From the NCBI GenBank assembly GCA_001983455.1, contig LJDB01000064.1, forward strand, positions 121,717 through 185,716: a DNA stretch of 64,000 bases, given 5' to 3'. This document shows, piece after piece, positions 61,353 to 64,000 of the stretch (the stretch's first letter is position 1; each line of letters opens with the position of its first letter). The position numbers and the translations under genes are program-made. The notes under the pieces are model-generated. The model worked only from the letters and a program-made list of their open reading frames with translations. It was not told the DNA's origin and made no database searches. The stretch comes from Candidatus Epulonipiscium fishelsonii. GTDB taxonomy: Bacteria > Bacillota > Clostridia > Lachnospirales > Cellulosilyticaceae.

Positions 61353-62041
61353 AGTGCTTCCCCCTTCTTTAATCTTATGTCACATATATTACCATCTTTT
61401 AATATAATAATTTTATCTGCATAATCAGCAATCTCTAAATCATGAGAAACTATAATTAATGTTTGGTTATAATTTTTAGCTATATCTGTAATTAAGTCCA
61501 TAATTTCTAATGTTGTTGCTGTGTCCAAATTACCAGTTGGTTCATCAGCAAATAGTATTTTAGGGTTATTGACAAAAGCTCTTGCTATACTTACTCGCTG
61601 CTGCTGTCCACCACTCATTTCGTTTGGTTTATGATGGAGTCTTTTTTCAAGTCCAACTTGTTTTAATATTTTTTTAGCACGTTTATCTCTTTTATTTTTG
61701 TCTACTCCTTGAAATATTAAAGGTAATGACACATTCTCAAGAGCAGTTAATGATGGTATAAGATTATATGATTGAAATACGAAGCCAATATTTTTTTGTC
61801 TAAAAATTGCAAGTTGTTCTTCACTTAATTTGTCAATACGTTTATTTTTAATTTTAATGCTTCCTTTTGTGGGCTTCTCTAAACCTGCTAACATGTTTAA
61901 TAATGTTGATTTACCTGAACCAGAAGTTCCAAATAGACAACAAATTTCACCTTCTTTTATATTTACATTAACATTATCCAATGCTACAATTTTTTCTTGG
62001 CCCATTCGATAAATTTTTCTTAATTCTTTTACTTCAATCAA
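61349..62041 (-). CDS. ABC transporter ATPase (MacB/LolD type)
   Basis: 230 residues. Walker A is LFGTSGSGKSTLLNMLAGLE, the Q-loop FVFQSYNLIPSLTALEN, the signature EMSGGQQQRVSIARAFVNNP, Walker B ILFADEPTGNLD and the H-loop VSHDLEIADYAD. All are complete. The start is TTG, six bases after GGGGGAGG. It is first in the three-gene operon. MacB/LolD ATPases power permeases that act on lipoproteins, peptides or envelope processes. Confidence 0.93.
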   Translation of the reverse strand: MIEVKELRKIYRMGQEKIVALDNVNVNIKEGEICCLFGTSGSGKSTLLNMLAGLEKPTKGSIKIKNKRIDKLSEEQLAIFRQKNIGFVFQSYNLIPSLTALENVSLPLIFQGVDKNKRDKRAKKILKQVGLEKRLHHKPNEMSGGQQQRVSIARAFVNNPKILFADEPTGNLDTATTLEIMDLITDIAKNYNQTLIIVSHDLEIADYADKIIILKDGNICDIRLKKGEAL

Positions 62042-62240
62042 ACCATGCCTCCCCCTAACAAATATTACATATAATAAAATAGTAAACTACATTTTCTATT
62101 TCACTATAATGAATAATTATATAATAAAACAGCTTATATAACAATAATATAGCTATTTTGTTACAAAACTATGATAATTTTATAGGAATTTTGTAATATA
62201 ATTTTAACCTAGCGATTTATGTCAAATAAGATAGTCCCTT

Positions 62241-62249
62241 CATATAATA
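62241..62249 (+). promoter_or_regulatory. SigK-like -10 element before the collagen-like gene
   Basis: CATATAATA fits the late mother-cell sigma-K -10 consensus CATANNNTA, 50 bp before the ATG at 62300. A convincing -35 is not clear. Late sporulation control would fit an exosporium-type collagen-like protein. Confidence 0.35.
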
Positions 62250-62299
62250 TAAATGTAAAGCTTGGTTTTATTAGCTTTAATCAAAGAAGGAGTGAGGTA

Positions 62300-64000
62300 A
62301 TGAGAAGATATCGTAGAAATGTTGGTTATAATACTCAAAATGAATGGATTAAATCACAAAATGAATATGCTAAAAACGAATGGGCAAATTATCAAAATGA
62401 ATATACTTGTGACCCTATTGAAGACGAAATGTATATTGAAATTACTGAAGACTTTGAAATGGACTGTATTTTTAATCATGAACACCAATGTAATCACACA
62501 TGTAATTGTAATCATGAACACCAATGTGATCACACATGTAATTGTAATCATGAACACCACATTGATCACGTATGCAATTGTAATCATGAATGTCAATGCA
62601 ACCAAGGATGTCAATGTGGTCAATGTAGTCAGTGTCTATCAGAGACAAAAAGTATATTTGGTTTTGCATGTAATATTTGCCCTAAAGGTCCTAAAGGCGA
62701 AACTGGCCCCCAAGGTGAAGTTGGTCCTCAAGGTCCTATTGGTCCAATGGGTCCTAAAGGTGAGCACGGAAGTATTGGTCTTATGGGCCCTATGGGTCTA
62801 ACTGGTCCTCAAGGTAAACAAGGGCTTCAAGGTGAAGTTGGCCCTCAAGGTCCTCAAGGTCCTATGGGGCCTAAAGGCGAAAAAGGTGACCAAGGTCCTA
62901 TTGGTTTAACTGGGAAAACTGGTCCTCAAGGCGAACAAGGTGAGCAAGGTCCTAAGGGCGAGCAAGGTATCCAAGGCGAAATTGGCCCTCAAGGTATTCA
63001 AGGCGAAGTTGGTCCTCAAGGTCCTATTGGTTTAACTGGTCCTCAAGGTATCCAAGGTGAACAAGGCATTCAAGGCGAAATCGGTCCTCAAGGTGAGCAA
63101 GGCCCTCAAGGCGAACAAGGCCCTCAAGGCGAACAAGGTATTCAAGGTGAAATTGGTCCTCAAGGTCCTATTGGTTTAACTGGTCCTCAAGGTCCTCAAG
63201 GTGAAATTGGTCCTCAAGGTATTCAAGGCGAACAAGGTATCCAAGGCGAAATCGGTCCTCAAGGTCCTATTGGTTTAACTGGTCCTCAAGGTATCCAAGG
63301 TGAAATTGGTCCTCAAGGTATTCAAGGTGAAGTTGGCCCTCAAGGCGAACAAGGTATTCAAGGCGAAATCGGTCCTCAAGGCGAACAAGGTATTCAAGGT
63401 GAAATTGGTCCTCAAGGTCCTATTGGTTTAACTGGTCCTCAAGGCGAGCAAGGCCCTCAAGGCGAGCAAGGTATTCAAGGCGAAATTGGTCCTCAAGGTC
63501 CTATTGGTTTAACTGGTCCTCAAGGTCCTAAAGGTATTCAAGGTGAAATTGGTCCTCAAGGTCCTATTGGTATTGGACTTCAAGGTCCTAAAGGGGAACA
63601 AGGCATTCAGGGTGAAGTCGGTCCTCAAGGTCCTATCGGTTTAACTGGCCCTCAAGGTCCTCAAGGCATTCAAGGCGAACAAGGTATTCAAGGCGAAGTT
63701 GGTCCTCAAGGTCCTATTGGTTTAACTGGTCCTCAAGGCATTCAAGGCGAACAAGGCATCCAAGGTGAAGTTGGTCCTCAAGGTCCTATTGGTTTAACTG
63801 GTCCTCAAGGTCCTCAAGGCGAACAAGGTGAACAAGGTATTCAAGGCGAAGTTGGTCCTCAAGGCGAACAAGGTATTCAAGGTGAAATTGGCCCTCAAGG
63901 TCCTCAAGGCGAACAAGGCATTCAAGGTGAAGTTGGCCCTCAAGGTATTCAAGGTGAAGTTGGTCCTCAAGGTCCTATCGGTTTAACTGGTCCTCAAGGC
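62300..64000 (+). CDS. Collagen-like protein with Cys/His-rich head (3' end beyond window)
   Basis: 567 codons open to the right edge, starting at the ATG after AGGAGTGAGG. Residues 1-58 are polar with Trp/Asn/Tyr repeats ([20 protein letters not shown]). Residues 59-128 are Cys/His-rich, built on a 12-residue unit such as [12 protein letters not shown] repeated about three times, then [15 protein letters not shown]. From about residue 130 to the end the protein is unbroken Gly-X-Y, dominated by [12 protein letters not shown] and GLT. There is no signal peptide, as in BclA-like exosporium proteins. The head could bind metal or form disulfide cross-links. Frame continuity was checked by length and by the last codons. 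Confidence 0.85.
   Translation, partial: MRRYRRNVGYNTQNEWIKSQNEYAKNEWANYQNEYTCDPIEDEMYIEITEDFEMDCIFNHEHQCNHTCNCNHEHQCDHTCNCNHEHHIDHVCNCNHECQCNQGCQCGQCSQCLSETKSIFGFACNICPKGPKGETGPQGEVGPQGPIGPMGPKGEHGSIGLMGPMGLTGPQGKQGLQGEVGPQGPQGPMGPKGEKGDQGPIGLTGKTGPQGEQGEQGPKGEQGIQGEIGPQGIQGEVGPQGPIGLTGPQGIQGEQGIQGEIGPQGEQGPQGEQGPQGEQGIQGEIGPQGPIGLTGPQGPQGEIGPQGIQGEQGIQGEIGPQGPIGLTGPQGIQGEIGPQGIQGEVGPQGEQGIQGEIGPQGEQGIQGEIGPQGPIGLTGPQGEQGPQGEQGIQGEIGPQGPIGLTGPQGPKGIQGEIGPQGPIGIGLQGPKGEQGIQGEVGPQGPIGLTGPQGPQGIQGEQGIQGEVGPQGPIGLTGPQGIQGEQGIQGEVGPQGPIGLTGPQGPQGEQGEQGIQGEVGPQGEQGIQGEIGPQGPQGEQGIQGEVGPQGIQGEVGPQGPIGLTGPQG
62474..62581 (+). repeat. Three tandem 36-bp units encoding the Cys/His head
   Basis: Units at 62474-62509, 62510-62545 and 62546-62581 each begin AATCATGAACACCA and encode NHEH followed by a Cys/His run. 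A partial fourth unit follows. The third is diverged (HHIDHVCNC). Confidence 0.85.
62687..64000 (+). repeat. Gly-X-Y collagen repeat tract
   Basis: About 438 codons in nine-base steps of GGN-NNN-NNN, with longer blocks such as [12 protein letters not shown] repeated many times at varying spacing. The blocks use a few fixed codon versions (GGTCCTCAAGGC, GGTCCTCAAGGT), pointing to recent expansion by recombination. Confidence 0.9.

Noticed and set aside
62319..62801. Alternative-frame open readings across the Cys/His and collagen region, on both strands
   Set aside because: They are shadows of the repetitive coding sequence; only the frame from 62300 has a ribosome site and gives the Gly-X-Y pattern to the window edge.
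62474..64000. Direct repeats resembling a CRISPR array
   Set aside because: Units are codon-phased and contiguous without unique spacers; they encode Cys/His and Gly-X-Y repeats, and no cas genes are present.
1..64000. tRNA, rRNA or prophage genes
   Set aside because: No cloverleaf-like TTCGANNC arms in gene-free stretches, no rRNA-like conserved sequence and no phage structural genes were seen on reading.

Overview
The window is AT-rich DNA from a low-GC Gram-positive anaerobe, most likely a spore-forming member of the Clostridia (Peptostreptococcaceae-like). Supporting signs are strong AGGAGG ribosome sites, frequent TTG/GTG starts, type I-beta DAHP synthase in an aro cluster ordered as in clostridia, PyrK/PyrD type B, type 2 PyrF, several 4Fe-4S proteins, and a collagen-like protein of the kind found on clostridial spores. 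The exact genus cannot be read from the sequence. I found no tRNA, rRNA, CRISPR array or prophage. The only mobile-element traces are a dead tnpB fragment and related hairpins.

Layout. 1-9.3 kb: a minus-strand catabolic operon resembling the uncharacterised E. coli ygcQ/R/E/U/W cluster (SDR, FAD oxidase, FGGY kinase, EtfA/EtfB-like pair), ending in a BCCT and an MFS transporter. It is divergent from an RpiR-type regulator, with paired operator-like sites between them. A folded intercistronic element plus terminator precedes the kinase gene. 9.4-12.3 kb: a YibE/F membrane protein and an alkaline phosphatase with a three-repeat Pho box. 12.8-26.2 kb: a plus-strand peptide operon with a complete Dpp/Opp ABC importer, two M24 and two M20 peptidases, a lone creatinase N-domain and two PLP enzymes. 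26.4-28.8 kb: a TetR regulator with an operator over its own promoter, then an EF-hand arylsulfotransferase lipoprotein.

28.8-42.7 kb: biosynthesis on the minus strand. The pyrBCFKD operon has its own promoter and a PyrR-type attenuator. Upstream lies the aro operon: DAHP synthase, aroB, aroA, aroC, pheA, a chorismate mutase-AroE-AroK triple fusion, aroQ, then pyrE. The aro operon begins with a leader peptide packed with Phe, Tyr and Trp codons, followed by a terminator. This is classical ribosome-mediated attenuation predicted for a whole common aromatic pathway, and is the most striking regulatory finding here.

42.7-49.3 kb: an accessory stretch with tnpB debris, two tandem double-zinc-ribbon paralogues, a GltD-like flavoprotein paired with a reductive-dehalogenase/QueG-like Fe-S protein, and small genes. 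49.3-52.5 kb: cheR, ispH, cmk and a second RpiR regulator. 52.9-56.8 kb: an M20 amidohydrolase, a second BCCT transporter and a PLP C-S lyase-type enzyme. 56.9-62.0 kb: a MacB/LolCDE-like ATPase and permease flanking a 1020-residue repeat-bearing surface protein. 62.3-64 kb: the start of a collagen-like protein with a Cys/His-rich repeat head, running off the window.

A recurrent theme is RNA-level control: two attenuators, one possible riboregulator, and a dispersed family of terminator hairpins carrying the tail TTATCATGAATAA.
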